Below are positions 8,310 through 16,517 of a stretch of 40,316 bases of DNA, piece by piece. The notes below the pieces were generated by a model. It was not told where the DNA came from. It was given only the letters and a program-made list of their open reading frames with translations, and searched no databases. Position 1 is the stretch's first letter. Every line of letters starts with the position of its first letter. The stretch is taken from positions 1 through 40,316 of the forward strand of contig DKAR01000034.1 in the NCBI GenBank assembly GCA_002450895.1, written 5' to 3'. This DNA comes from Proteobacteria bacterium UBA6921. GTDB lineage: Bacteria; Pseudomonadota; Gammaproteobacteria; SG8-11. The translations under genes and the position numbers were made by a program.

Positions 8310-8950
8310 TGGCGCAGACCAGTTTCACGTCGTTGATTTATTCGCTTCGCGCCGAATTGCCGCAGTGCCTCGATAACACGATTCTTGAGGCGATTGTGGA
8401 TTCGGCGCGCGAGTTTTTCCGCAAGTCACGAGTTTGGATGTACACGTCGGACGAAATAACGTTCTCTCCGACGTTGGCGGAGTACGACATCGAACCGCCG
8501 TCCGGTTCTGACATCATCGAACTGGTTCATCTAAAACAAGACGGATTCAACATTACCGCGAAGTCGATGGATTGGCTGAACGCGAACGTTCCGAACTGGA
8601 TGACGATAACATCGTCCCGTGGCCAGTATTACACGATGGTCGGACGTCGTACCTTCAGGGTGACGCCGGTCCCGTCGTCGATTTCGACAAACATCGATCT
8701 TCGGATGTCTCTCACGCTTCCGAAGGGCGCAACGAGCCTGGACGAAGATGTCTACGACGAGTTTGAAGAGACCATCGCGGCAGGCGCGCTCTATCGCCTC
8801 ATGGGGCAGACCAATGTCCCGTGGTCGAATCCAAGGCAATCCAAATACAACGAAGATATTTTCTACAGAGACATCAGCGAAGCGCGCATTCGTGCGCTCA
8901 AGGACAACACTCCTGCAGCTTCCAGTGTGAAGATGCGGCCTATTGCGTGA
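8309..8950 (+). CDS. Head-tail connector/adaptor-like protein (first of two)
   Basis: The 213-aa product starts with helices (ILEAIVDSAREFFRKS), continues with a beta section (ITFSPTLAEYDIEPPSG, then SDIIELVHL), and ends with a helical pair after DEDVYDEFEETIAAGALYRL. This arrangement (helices, a 'YDIP..dxxxIxxV' beta region and a C-terminal 'IxxGALxxLL' helix) matches podovirus adaptor proteins that extend the portal (T7 gp11-like or P22 gp4-like). The gene at 18004-18657 has the same overall plan. It overlaps the upstream stop by one base, so it is coupled. Confidence 0.6.
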   Translation: MAQTSFTSLIYSLRAELPQCLDNTILEAIVDSAREFFRKSRVWMYTSDEITFSPTLAEYDIEPPSGSDIIELVHLKQDGFNITAKSMDWLNANVPNWMTITSSRGQYYTMVGRRTFRVTPVPSSISTNIDLRMSLTLPKGATSLDEDVYDEFEETIAAGALYRLMGQTNVPWSNPRQSKYNEDIFYRDISEARIRALKDNTPAASSVKMRPIA

Positions 8951-8958
8951 GGTGAGTT

Positions 8959-9270
8959 ATGAAGTGGACAGGTACACAGGGCGGCGCGGACGATGCAGTG
9001 GTTTATGTCTCGCAAGATGTGAGTTTGTACACCGATCATTACTTCGTTTGCAACGCGGGCGAAGTCGATATCGAAGTCACCATCGATGGGCAGAACTACA
9101 TCCGGCACCCGGTTGAAACGCGAGTCAACAACGGCACTGCATCAACCGTGACGGCCAATGATGTCGCCGTCGCATCTGGAGAGATTGGACGAATTCAAGG
9201 ACGTTTCGCGAAGTTCCGCGTCCTGCAAAAAGGCGGAACAGCATCTAACGCCTACGGCGCGAGCTATTAA
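8959..9270 (+). CDS. Small beta-rich hypothetical virion protein
   Basis: The 103-aa product has alternating strand-like segments (DIEVTIDGQNYIRHPV) and no cysteine-rich or membrane region. GAGGTGA lies 6 to 8 bases before the ATG. It sits among small virion genes between the adaptor-like gene and the tailspike. No family recognised; a structural role is inferred from location only. Confidence 0.72.
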   Translation: MKWTGTQGGADDAVVYVSQDVSLYTDHYFVCNAGEVDIEVTIDGQNYIRHPVETRVNNGTASTVTANDVAVASGEIGRIQGRFAKFRVLQKGGTASNAYGASY

Positions 9271-9273
9271 CCG

Positions 9274-9630
9274 ATGGGCCGCTCAGTCGATGTCGTAAAC
9301 CTTCAAATCGAAGAGCGAGACAACTACAAGCACATTTTTGAGGTCTATTCGGACGTAGATAAGACCGTTCCGGCAGTCCTTAATGGGTACACAGCGAAGA
9401 TGGAGTTTCGGGACGCTCCAGGCGGGCAGGTCTTTTTCTCCGCCAACGCAGCGAACGGTTACTTGACGATTGTAGGATCGAGCGTTGTTCTGGAAATACC
9501 GACGAACATTGTCGATGCCTGGACGTTTGAGTCCGCTTTTTACGACATTTTTGTAATCTCTTCGCTCGGAAAACCTAAGAAGATCGTCCGAGGAACGGTA
9601 ACGAACTTCCCATCGATTACACAGATTTAG
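9274..9630 (+). CDS. Small beta-sandwich-type virion protein
   Basis: The 118-aa product begins with a VDVVNLQIEERDNYKHIFEV strand pattern and includes LNGYTAKMEFRDAPGGQVFF. That 'xGYTAKMxxRxxxGG' pattern is common in small immunoglobulin-like or BppU-N-like domains of phage baseplate and fibre proteins. It starts 3 bases after the upstream stop and is followed by an intrinsic terminator. The fold is a motif-level guess; a role in the tail or baseplate is plausible but unproven. Confidence 0.7.
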   Translation: MGRSVDVVNLQIEERDNYKHIFEVYSDVDKTVPAVLNGYTAKMEFRDAPGGQVFFSANAANGYLTIVGSSVVLEIPTNIVDAWTFESAFYDIFVISSLGKPKKIVRGTVTNFPSITQI

Positions 9631-9672
9631 TTTTTCACTAACGACTGTCGCGACGACAGCCGTTTTCCCACC

Positions 9673-9697
9673 AACCGCCTTCGGGCGGTTTTTTATT
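9673..9697 (+). terminator. Intrinsic terminator with TTCG loop
   Basis: A 7-bp stem AACCGCC/GGCGGTT with a stable TTCG tetraloop (9673-9690) is followed by TTTTATT. The next gene's GGAGG begins at 9701. Confidence 0.9.
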
Positions 9698-9713
9698 GTT
9701 GGAGGTTTTTAAC

Positions 9714-10121
9714 ATGGCACTTGGCATTGCAACTACTGTCCGAAACAATCGATTGACTCAGATCCTCAACGCCATCGATGCAGGATCGGGGTCGGGGACG
9801 ATCAAGATTTATACGGGCACGCGCCCTGCGACCGGCGCTGCGCTGTCTGGTAACACGCTGCTTGGCACGTTGACATTCAGTGACCCCTGCGCGGCGCCTC
9901 CTTCTGGTGGTGTTTTGACGTTCTCATCGATTACGCAGGACGCCAGCGCGGATGCTACAGGAACGGCAGCATGGGCACGCATCGAGGACAGCACTGGCGC
10001 GTTTGTTTTCGACTGTTCGGTTGGCACCGCTGGCGCGGATATCAATCTGTCCTCGACGTCGATCACCGCTGGCGGTCCTATCAGCATCACTTCCGCAACG
10101 ATCACTGACGGCAATCCTTAA
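9714..10121 (+). CDS. Small Gly/Thr-rich virion protein
   Basis: The ATG at 9714 follows GGAGG (9701-9705) at good spacing; an earlier TTG in frame is not needed. The 135-aa product is rich in Gly, Ala, Ser and Thr and in short strand repeats. Its start, MALGIATTVRNNRLTQIL, is followed by KIYTGTRPATG. Proteins beginning 'RNxxLxxIxxAIDAG...IxIYxGxxPA' are common in phage tail modules, usually without an assigned function. It is followed directly by another small protein that may be its partner. Confidence 0.72.
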   Translation: MALGIATTVRNNRLTQILNAIDAGSGSGTIKIYTGTRPATGAALSGNTLLGTLTFSDPCAAPPSGGVLTFSSITQDASADATGTAAWARIEDSTGAFVFDCSVGTAGADINLSSTSITAGGPISITSATITDGNP

Positions 10122-10133
10122 TAGGAGGCTGTC

Positions 10134-10532
10134 ATGGGTGTAGCTGCCAAACAAGGTCGTGTTCGTGTCGCCAACGACATTCACAACGCGCAACAGATCA
10201 CTGCGTTCAGTCTCGCCCTTTTTACCAACGCAGCCGGGACGCTGACCGAAGATTCTTTAGCTTCTGATATCACACAACCCACGGGGGGCAACTATGCCGC
10301 CGTGGTTGTGGCGCAATCTGGTTGGACAGTGGATGCGCTTGGAAACGCAACACGCGCGAACGTGGATTTTATTGCAACGGGATCGGCTTACAACGCTAAC
10401 GTTACAGGATGCGCTCTGCTCGTTACTTACGGTGGGAATGATTACCTCTACGGGATTCAATATTTTCCTATCGCTAGAACGATGGCACAGGGCGCTAAAT
10501 TGACCATCAACCTCAACGACGTGTTCGCATAA
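10134..10532 (+). CDS. Small virion protein upstream of tailspike
   Basis: The 132-aa beta-rich product has an excellent ribosome binding site (AGGAGG, 10123-10128) and ends in a TAATG overlap with the tailspike-like gene. The coupling suggests a related function, for example a tail or baseplate attachment protein, but no motif supports this. It resembles the gene before it in size and composition without clear sequence identity. Confidence 0.72.
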   Translation: MGVAAKQGRVRVANDIHNAQQITAFSLALFTNAAGTLTEDSLASDITQPTGGNYAAVVVAQSGWTVDALGNATRANVDFIATGSAYNANVTGCALLVTYGGNDYLYGIQYFPIARTMAQGAKLTINLNDVFA

Positions 10533-13500
10533 TGGTCTGTCGATACCCAGGAATCCCTAGCACATACGGTCAGTTTGTTTCGCAACTTGCATCGGTGTCG
10601 ATGTCGGCCAGCGGAACTTACGTTAACCCGGCAACGCCCGTTACCGGAACGATGGCATCGACTCTCGCAGCAGCAACGGCCAGCATTTCAGGAACGTCGT
10701 CATTGCCTGTATCTGCGGCAGACATAACCAGTGTGGTCATAACAAACACAACAAACATCACACGAACTAACTGGAGAGTCACGTTTGGACAATACTTTGG
10801 GAAGGGTGACGTTATCGCAGGGTCTACTGTTGGTGTAAAGATCAGCGGTGTTGCTATTGAGGCGGATGTATTTCACAAGGCAACGCATGCAGATGGTTCT
10901 CTGCGATTTGCGGTCATTACGGCTGTACTAACCTCGCTTCCTGCGAGCGGTTCACAGACACTTGTTATCTATACGAAGTCAATACCAGCGGCGGGAACGC
11001 CGATCAGTAAGAGCAGTATTCTTGCGACTCCATTCGATGCGTCTGTCAGTTTGAACTATGGCGGAACGACTTTCACGATCACTGCGCGCGATTTGCTTGT
11101 GGGGAACAAACCGGCGTCCACAGATACTACATGGCTTTCAGGCCAGAACTGTTCAGAGTTCATTATCGGCGGTCGAATCTGGAATGGACCAACGTCTCTC
11201 ATTCACCTCAATGCGTATTTCCATATTCGAGCGTATGGAACAGCCGGGGTAGTAAGTCGTATTCGTTGTGATGTTGTAATTGAAAATGGCTGGACATTTA
11301 CGGCAAATTCGAAGCTGGAACAATATATCCCGACAGTCATCGTGAATGGACAGACGGTATGGAACAACAGCGGAGCGACCTATAACCACTACCACCATTC
11401 GCGCTTGGTTGTTACTGGATGGTACGGTTCTCCTGCGGCAGAGACGATTGCGCACGATAGAACTTACCTGCGTAAATCAAAGGCCGTTCTGAATTTCGGA
11501 ACCAACGCCGTCAACGAAGCCACGATAGCATCGTTCAATTCTTACACACCTGGCGGGCTGTGCGATTTCCGTAACGGGTGGAATGGCGGCGGGTATGACC
11601 GCCAGATTGGTCCTTATCCTGAGTGGGATGTTGTCTACATCAAGACCGGCGATACTCGCGCATACGACGCTGTTATTAGCAACGGTAAGGCCGCCGGTTC
11701 GTTTTCATTCCATTACCGAGACGAGAACACGGGCTATCCGCCGTCGATTAACACCTATACGCAGATTTCCGTTTCAGAAGGTTCGGGTGGACTCGTCAAC
11801 GGCACGGGCGGGATGGTGACGGACATTGGCGAGGGTAGTGATGCTAGTTCGCATGAGCCATTGATTGGATACATGGCGTACCTTTTGACCGGCGACTACT
11901 ACTATTTTGAGGAATTGATGTTCCGTGCGGCCTACAACTTGTTTGTTGGTTCACGCGGGGATCGTGGATATGGTTTGGGCGACCCGACGCTTGGCATTCC
12001 GGGCAGTCAATTGCGCGGTCGTGTATGGGGTATTCGAACAATCGCGCTGGCGGCGGCGATTGCACCGGACGACTACCCGCTGAAGTCCTATCTAAATTCA
12101 AAAGTCAACAACTGGATTAATCTGTATGTGACAACAGGTGCAACACCCGGCGGCAGCGACTACAACACGTTGGGCGCACCACGGGACTATGATTACGAAT
12201 ACGGCGGAAACAAGTACAACACTTGGCAGGTTGATTTCTTCGGGATCATTGTCGGGATGCTCGGAGAGCTTGGGTTTAATGTCACGACATTGGCGCAGTG
12301 GGCGCACCGCGCACAGGCCGGACGCATGGGACAGCCTGGAATCGGTAACGGGTACTGTTCCTATTGGGGTCCGTATTACAACATGGACCGTGGTTTGGGT
12401 CAGACTGCACTCGGAAACCGAAACTATTTATCCAATTGGGGGCAGGTCTACGCGGATCAATTTCCCGGAACCCCATGCACACCACCAGGGCCGTCAACGG
12501 TTTCGGCTGGATTTTTTCAGGATGGTGCGTATCCAACGACGGCGACAGCCTACGCGGCGAATCTGCAATGCGCCCTGGCGCTCGCCGTGGATAGCGGCGT
12601 TTCCAATATGGAGCAGTGGCGCAAATGCACGTCGATGCACAACTACATTACCAACGGGAATATGGGGGAAAATCCTCTCTGGGATATCGAGCCGCGTGTA
12701 ACGATACCAACTGGCATTGCAGCCTTGGCTCCATACCAGTGGTACAAGTATCCCGTTGCTGTTCGTAGTAAAGCGGTTGACGTTGCTCCATGTACTGACG
12801 GGAATTGCAATTACTGGCTGAATACCGGCGTGCTGGCGGTGATGCGCGGCTGGTCGAGTGGCGCGCTGGATTATCGCAACAACAAACTGTACGTGACGGG
12901 TGGCGGACACAACGATTACGCCGGAAACGAAGTGTATTCATTTGATCTTGCGACAGGCCAGTGGACACTAGAAACGCAGCCTTATGTGTTGCCGACAGCC
13001 GGCGACTATGCCGACAAGTATTTCTACAGCGAAGATCCGAACAACATTCAGCCTTCTCAGGGTCACTCCTACGGTCGTGTTCAATACTGCGACGAATTCC
13101 GCTCCATTGTCTTGATCGGAACAGGAACTTGCGGACAGAACGGAAGCAACGAGGGTCCGCACGGTCATAGCATCGCGATGTTGAATGTGTCCACGAAGAA
13201 GTGGAGCAAGAAAGCGAATCAAGGTTCGAATGATTCGATGATCGGCGCTTACACTGCCATCGATGCGTTTGGGAATATCTGGCTGCAAACCACGCAGACG
13301 GATGGACGCCTGTCTAAGTATGTCCCATCCACCGATACGTGGACGGTCTACAACAACTATACGAACAACTGGTTTACAGCAGGCCCAGGATGCGCGATCG
13401 ATACGAAGCGCAACCGAATGTTCTCAATCGGAACCGATTATCCGTCGAACAACCAAAATCGTTATTGGGATTTGAACAATCCGATGACGGCTCCAGTCAC

Positions 13501-13780
13501 GCTCAACAACACACCTTCAGCGATGAATGTGAATGCAGGTCAGGGACTCATTTACGATCCGATTGGCGATCGGCTGATTGGCTGGAATGGTGGACGGACA
13601 ATCTACATTATGAACTGTGCCACGCTGACGTGGAGCACTGTCACATGCACCGGGATTGATCCCGGTCCACCGACAGGTGTTGGTCAGGGCGTTTACGGGC
13701 GATTCCGATACGTGCCTGCATGGCATGGAATCATCCTCGCGACGGAAATGGATAAAGAGCCGTTTTTCTTGAAACTCTAA
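10532..13780 (+). CDS. Tailspike-like protein with polysaccharide-lyase-type and Kelch propeller regions
   Basis: The 1082-aa product appears to have four regions. Residues about 30-55 hold a PVTGTMASTLAAATASISGT repeat shared with the next two genes. Residues about 65-170 resemble the N-terminal RIFT barrel of PcRGLX/YetA-type rhamnogalacturonan lyases. Residues about 170-740 include aromatic-rich helical stretches (IGYMAYLLTGDYYYFEELMF, RVWGIRTIALAAAIAP) typical of an alpha/alpha toroid. From about 770 to the end there are six Kelch-like blades with 'LYVTGGGHNDYAGNEVYSFD' and 'W' at blade ends. Together these suggest a host-surface polysaccharide depolymerase and receptor-binding protein. 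Domain names are pattern matches; catalytic residues cannot be assigned. A strong terminator follows. Confidence 0.75.
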   Translation: MVCRYPGIPSTYGQFVSQLASVSMSASGTYVNPATPVTGTMASTLAAATASISGTSSLPVSAADITSVVITNTTNITRTNWRVTFGQYFGKGDVIAGSTVGVKISGVAIEADVFHKATHADGSLRFAVITAVLTSLPASGSQTLVIYTKSIPAAGTPISKSSILATPFDASVSLNYGGTTFTITARDLLVGNKPASTDTTWLSGQNCSEFIIGGRIWNGPTSLIHLNAYFHIRAYGTAGVVSRIRCDVVIENGWTFTANSKLEQYIPTVIVNGQTVWNNSGATYNHYHHSRLVVTGWYGSPAAETIAHDRTYLRKSKAVLNFGTNAVNEATIASFNSYTPGGLCDFRNGWNGGGYDRQIGPYPEWDVVYIKTGDTRAYDAVISNGKAAGSFSFHYRDENTGYPPSINTYTQISVSEGSGGLVNGTGGMVTDIGEGSDASSHEPLIGYMAYLLTGDYYYFEELMFRAAYNLFVGSRGDRGYGLGDPTLGIPGSQLRGRVWGIRTIALAAAIAPDDYPLKSYLNSKVNNWINLYVTTGATPGGSDYNTLGAPRDYDYEYGGNKYNTWQVDFFGIIVGMLGELGFNVTTLAQWAHRAQAGRMGQPGIGNGYCSYWGPYYNMDRGLGQTALGNRNYLSNWGQVYADQFPGTPCTPPGPSTVSAGFFQDGAYPTTATAYAANLQCALALAVDSGVSNMEQWRKCTSMHNYITNGNMGENPLWDIEPRVTIPTGIAALAPYQWYKYPVAVRSKAVDVAPCTDGNCNYWLNTGVLAVMRGWSSGALDYRNNKLYVTGGGHNDYAGNEVYSFDLATGQWTLETQPYVLPTAGDYADKYFYSEDPNNIQPSQGHSYGRVQYCDEFRSIVLIGTGTCGQNGSNEGPHGHSIAMLNVSTKKWSKKANQGSNDSMIGAYTAIDAFGNIWLQTTQTDGRLSKYVPSTDTWTVYNNYTNNWFTAGPGCAIDTKRNRMFSIGTDYPSNNQNRYWDLNNPMTAPVTLNNTPSAMNVNAGQGLIYDPIGDRLIGWNGGRTIYIMNCATLTWSTVTCTGIDPGPPTGVGQGVYGRFRYVPAWHGIILATEMDKEPFFLKL

Positions 13781-13812
13781 AACCCGGAATTCATCGCCGG
13801 TTCTCAAATGCA

Positions 13813-13836
13813 AAGCCCCGAAAGGGGCTTTTTTAT
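13813..13836 (+). terminator. Intrinsic terminator after tailspike
   Basis: The hairpin AAGCCCCGAAAGGGGCTT (13813-13830) is followed by TTTTATT. It is identical to the hairpin at 5424-5441. Confidence 0.9.
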
Positions 13837-13852
13837 TGCCTGGAGTCAATGA

Positions 13853-14806
13853 ATGGCAACTCGGAATGAAATTGCAAATGATCCAATGACCAGCAGTGGA
13901 ACCCTGACAGGGGGTTCCGTCTGGTCACAGTGGGGCGGTGACAGTACGTTGGAGTATGACCCAGGCACAAATGGCGGCGTGTGCTATCCAACAACGGGTG
14001 GAAATTTGGGCGCCGCTTACCGGGCGTCGGGTTCATATACGGAAGCGCAATATTCACGCATTGTCATGGATGCTGCGCGAGATACAACGTCGAATGAGCT
14101 TTGGGTTGCTGTGCGAACGACCGGCGCAACGACGGGTTACTACGCGCGTATTCGTCTTAATCACAATGAACTTTATCGACTGGACTCCGGCACTCCGACA
14201 TTGATCGGAGAGTTCACAACAACAGATTACGCCTGGGGCGCAGGCGACGAATTTATTCTTGAAGTTGAAAACAACGGGTCGAGCCAACCAGTTTTTTCGT
14301 TGTTCCATAAACCTTCTGGCGGGTCTGAATCTCAAGTTGGATCTTCGGTTACGGATACAGGAACCGCAATCACAGGCGGTACGGTCGGATTTGGAATTTA
14401 CACGAGCGGCGGATATCGATGGGGGAATCCGGTAACACTGTGGTCGGGCGGCAGTTTGAGCAATGGTTACACCGGAACAATGTCCTCGACGTTGAATGGC
14501 GCAACGGCAAATATGTCGGGCACATTCGCTGCTGCGCCGAAGAATGCGGTATTTTCTCTTGCAGCGACGAACGAGCTTCGAGACAAGGACTATGTTCTGG
14601 TTACTCAGAACAACGTCCCTTACGTGGTGTATAAGGCCAGCGCATTGACGAATCTCGGAACGGTTATTCAAACTGGAACGGTGAACGTTGTCAGTGGTGT
14701 CTTTACCATCGTAGTCAACTCGGCCTCAGTCGTCATTGGAGATACTGTCACCATCTTGTTTGACGATGGAACAAACCGTGCGACACGTACTCTGGTCCTG
14801 ACCTAA
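13853..14806 (+). CDS. Lectin-like receptor-binding protein candidate
   Basis: The 317-aa product has a first part (about residues 15-205) with the strand pattern of a concanavalin/LamG-like jelly roll (LWVAVRTTGATTGYYARIRL, DEFILEVENNGS, GGTVGFGIYTSGGYRW). Next comes one copy of the G-T-M repeat (YTGTMSSTLNGATANMSGT, about 206-224), then a C-terminal small beta domain. The repeat ties it to the tailspike upstream and the protein downstream. A role in binding surface glycans is likely but inferred. It is preceded by a terminator and ends in a TAATG overlap with the next gene. Confidence 0.65.
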   Translation: MATRNEIANDPMTSSGTLTGGSVWSQWGGDSTLEYDPGTNGGVCYPTTGGNLGAAYRASGSYTEAQYSRIVMDAARDTTSNELWVAVRTTGATTGYYARIRLNHNELYRLDSGTPTLIGEFTTTDYAWGAGDEFILEVENNGSSQPVFSLFHKPSGGSESQVGSSVTDTGTAITGGTVGFGIYTSGGYRWGNPVTLWSGGSLSNGYTGTMSSTLNGATANMSGTFAAAPKNAVFSLAATNELRDKDYVLVTQNNVPYVVYKASALTNLGTVIQTGTVNVVSGVFTIVVNSASVVIGDTVTILFDDGTNRATRTLVLT

Positions 14807-15348
14807 TGGCAACTAGATTCGCCCCCCAAACTGGTGGTGCAGTATCAGGCACCTTATTCGACCAAACATCTGATTTTGCCGGCGGCGTATCCGGCACGAT
14901 GACGGCAACACTGACATCAGGAACGATGTCAGCGACGGGCGATGTGACACAGTTTTGGGTTGAGAGTTTTGATATCACGGTCAACGTAGCTCCAACATAC
15001 GTTGAAACGTTTTATGCAGGCAGTATTGGAACGTTCTTTCCGACACTCTCTGACGCGATTATGGAGTCGTCTGAGAGTCCGGCGTACTACGGAACTATTT
15101 CTGCAACATTGGATGACGCAATATCGAGCGTATCTGGTGCGGTTGGGCTTCCTTCCTTCGGTACGATGTCGGCGATTTTGTCACCCGGAACGATGAACTT
15201 TGTGGGTTCTCATATCGTTCCGATCGCAGGCGTTCTTTCTGCAACGCTGGCCGATTCCGTGTTGATTGCCGGGTATGAGTTTATTGGTAAAAAGTTTACT
15301 AAGGTTTACTTCAAAGAAACGTTCAAATCAACGATATGGGTGAGATGA
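14806..15348 (+). CDS. Repeat protein with G-T-M-S-A-T-L modules
   Basis: The 180-aa product is built largely from a short module seen four or five times: SGTMTATLTSGTMSATG, YGTISATLDDAISSVSG, FGTMSAILSPGTMNFVG and AGVLSATLADSVLIAG. Each is roughly 16 residues with two strands. The same module occurs once in each of the two preceding large proteins. The C terminus (KKFTKVYFKETFKSTIW) is basic. It may be a fibre stalk or accessory tail protein. The repeats are directly visible; the structural role is inferred. Confidence 0.65.
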   Translation: MATRFAPQTGGAVSGTLFDQTSDFAGGVSGTMTATLTSGTMSATGDVTQFWVESFDITVNVAPTYVETFYAGSIGTFFPTLSDAIMESSESPAYYGTISATLDDAISSVSGAVGLPSFGTMSAILSPGTMNFVGSHIVPIAGVLSATLADSVLIAGYEFIGKKFTKVYFKETFKSTIWVR

Positions 15349-15350
15349 CA

Positions 15351-15683
15351 ATGCCAAGTTCTCCTTCACAAGAAACAAGAATCGCGTTGTTGGAGCACGC
15401 TTACGAGGCGATGACCGAAGTAGTCAATGAGTTAAAGACCACGAACAAAGAGATTGCCGAATCGATTCGAAGTATGGTTACACTTCAAGTGCAACACGCA
15501 GAAACCAGAAATGGATTGGAAAGAGCTTTTAATGAATTGGAAAAACATGGAAATGACATAACAAAAATAAAGGGCGAACTTCCTTCCCTTCGTCTGATTC
15601 GAAAGTGGTTATTTGGTGGAATTGGATTGGTTGGGTCACTGCTGATCGTTGCGATGATGTCGCTTGTGATTATCGGAAAATGA
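15351..15683 (+). CDS. Coiled-coil protein with C-terminal membrane anchor (lysis-associated)
   Basis: The 110-aa product has a long coiled coil (about residues 8-75, many Glu/Lys/Leu) followed by a short basic loop and one hydrophobic segment (LFGGIGLVGSLLIVAMMSLV). This matches the general plan of XhlA/haemolysin-type phage proteins encoded beside endolysins. In-frame ATGs occur at 15336, 15345 and 15351; I prefer 15351 because GGTGAG lies 6 bases before it, while 15345 would give an ATGA overlap. It ends in an ATGA overlap with the endolysin gene. A holin-helper or inner-membrane role is likely. Confidence 0.65.
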   Translation: MPSSPSQETRIALLEHAYEAMTEVVNELKTTNKEIAESIRSMVTLQVQHAETRNGLERAFNELEKHGNDITKIKGELPSLRLIRKWLFGGIGLVGSLLIVAMMSLVIIGK

Positions 15684-16195
15684 CCCACTTTTCCGAAGCA
15701 ATCAACGTTGTGCTCCAGCATGAAGGTGGATTCTCCGACGACAAGGACGACGCTGGTGGAGCGACTAATTTTGGTATCTCGCTTCGATTCCTGAAAGGTC
15801 TTGGAGACGAGGGCGACATCGACCATGACGGCGATGTGGACGCCGACGACATCCGCAAGATGACCGTCCAGCAGGCTGTTGCAATCTACAAGACGCAATG
15901 GTGGGACCGATACGGCTACGAGCAGATCCACTCGCAAGACGTTGCCACAAAAGTTTTCGACCTCGCTGTGAACATGGGGGCCAAGCGGGCGCATATCATT
16001 GTGCAGCGAGCATTGCGTGCTGTTGGTAAGGTAGTTACCGAGGACGGAGTTATCGGACCTGTGACGATGGATGCGATCAACAACTATCAACCGCGCGGCT
16101 TGCTCCCGGCGATTCGATCCGAGGCGGCAGGCTTTTACCGAGGACTGAATCAGCCCAAGTTTCTCGCAGGATGGTTGAACAGGGCGTACTCATGA
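15680..16195 (+). CDS. Endolysin, glycoside hydrolase 108-type N-acetylmuramidase
   Basis: The 171-aa product has the GH108 signature near its start, HEGGFSDDKDDAGGATNFGI, where Glu15 is the expected catalytic residue. The C-terminal half (VIGPVTMDAINNY, and GFYRGL) fits the peptidoglycan-binding part of this family. An inserted loop DIDHDGDVDADD (about residues 47-58) matches all twelve positions of an EF-hand calcium loop. There is no signal peptide, so it should need a holin. The true start is the ATG at 15680 in an ATGA overlap with the upstream gene; the frame is open earlier but that part is out of register. It cleaves peptidoglycan at the end of infection. Confidence 0.9.
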   Translation: MTHFSEAINVVLQHEGGFSDDKDDAGGATNFGISLRFLKGLGDEGDIDHDGDVDADDIRKMTVQQAVAIYKTQWWDRYGYEQIHSQDVATKVFDLAVNMGAKRAHIIVQRALRAVGKVVTEDGVIGPVTMDAINNYQPRGLLPAIRSEAAGFYRGLNQPKFLAGWLNRAYS

Positions 16196-16389
16196 CAGAA
16201 CAGGAAAAAGTCACTTGCCGTAAATGCGGCGGTGAAATGAAAAGCGGGAAGGCCATTGCCAACACGTTCAGGCCTTCATTCCCCGATTTTCCGGGTCAAA
16301 CGATTGGTGTCACGATGTCTCCAGGCGGTCCTGGGAAGATTGCGGACTGTTTGAAGTGCGAGAAGTGCGGGTATAGCGTTGGCGCATGA
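16192..16389 (+). CDS. Small zinc-ribbon-like protein
   Basis: The 65-aa product has C9-x2-C12 near the start and C53-x2-C56-x2-C59 near the end, separated by a Gly/Pro-rich loop. This is the pattern of a small zinc ribbon. The ATG overlaps the endolysin stop as ATGA, so translation is coupled. The role is unknown; it could bind nucleic acid or host proteins. The longer upstream extension overlaps the endolysin gene and is not needed. Confidence 0.65.
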   Translation: MTEQEKVTCRKCGGEMKSGKAIANTFRPSFPDFPGQTIGVTMSPGGPGKIADCLKCEKCGYSVGA

Positions 16390-16517
16390 ACCATAAACGC
16401 GGAAGACCAAAGAACTGTCGCGCAGGTTGTTTGCTTTGCAAGCCGCATAAGGCAAACGGCGCACGAACGATGCAGGACAAGATGGCTTATTTGAGACAAA
16501 GAGAGGTTAAGACATGA
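16386..16517 (+). CDS. 43-aa basic Cys-rich protein
   Basis: This short gene lies between two others with an ATGA overlap at each end, which strongly supports it as real. The 43-aa product is basic (MNHKRGRPKNCRAGC start) with C11, C15, C18 and H21 arranged as a possible zinc site, CRAGCLLCKPHK. The tail is Arg/Lys/Gln-rich. Similar tiny basic proteins with a 'CxLCKPHK' motif are encoded in other phage genomes. Function unknown; nucleic acid binding is plausible. Confidence 0.65.
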   Translation: MNHKRGRPKNCRAGCLLCKPHKANGARTMQDKMAYLRQREVKT

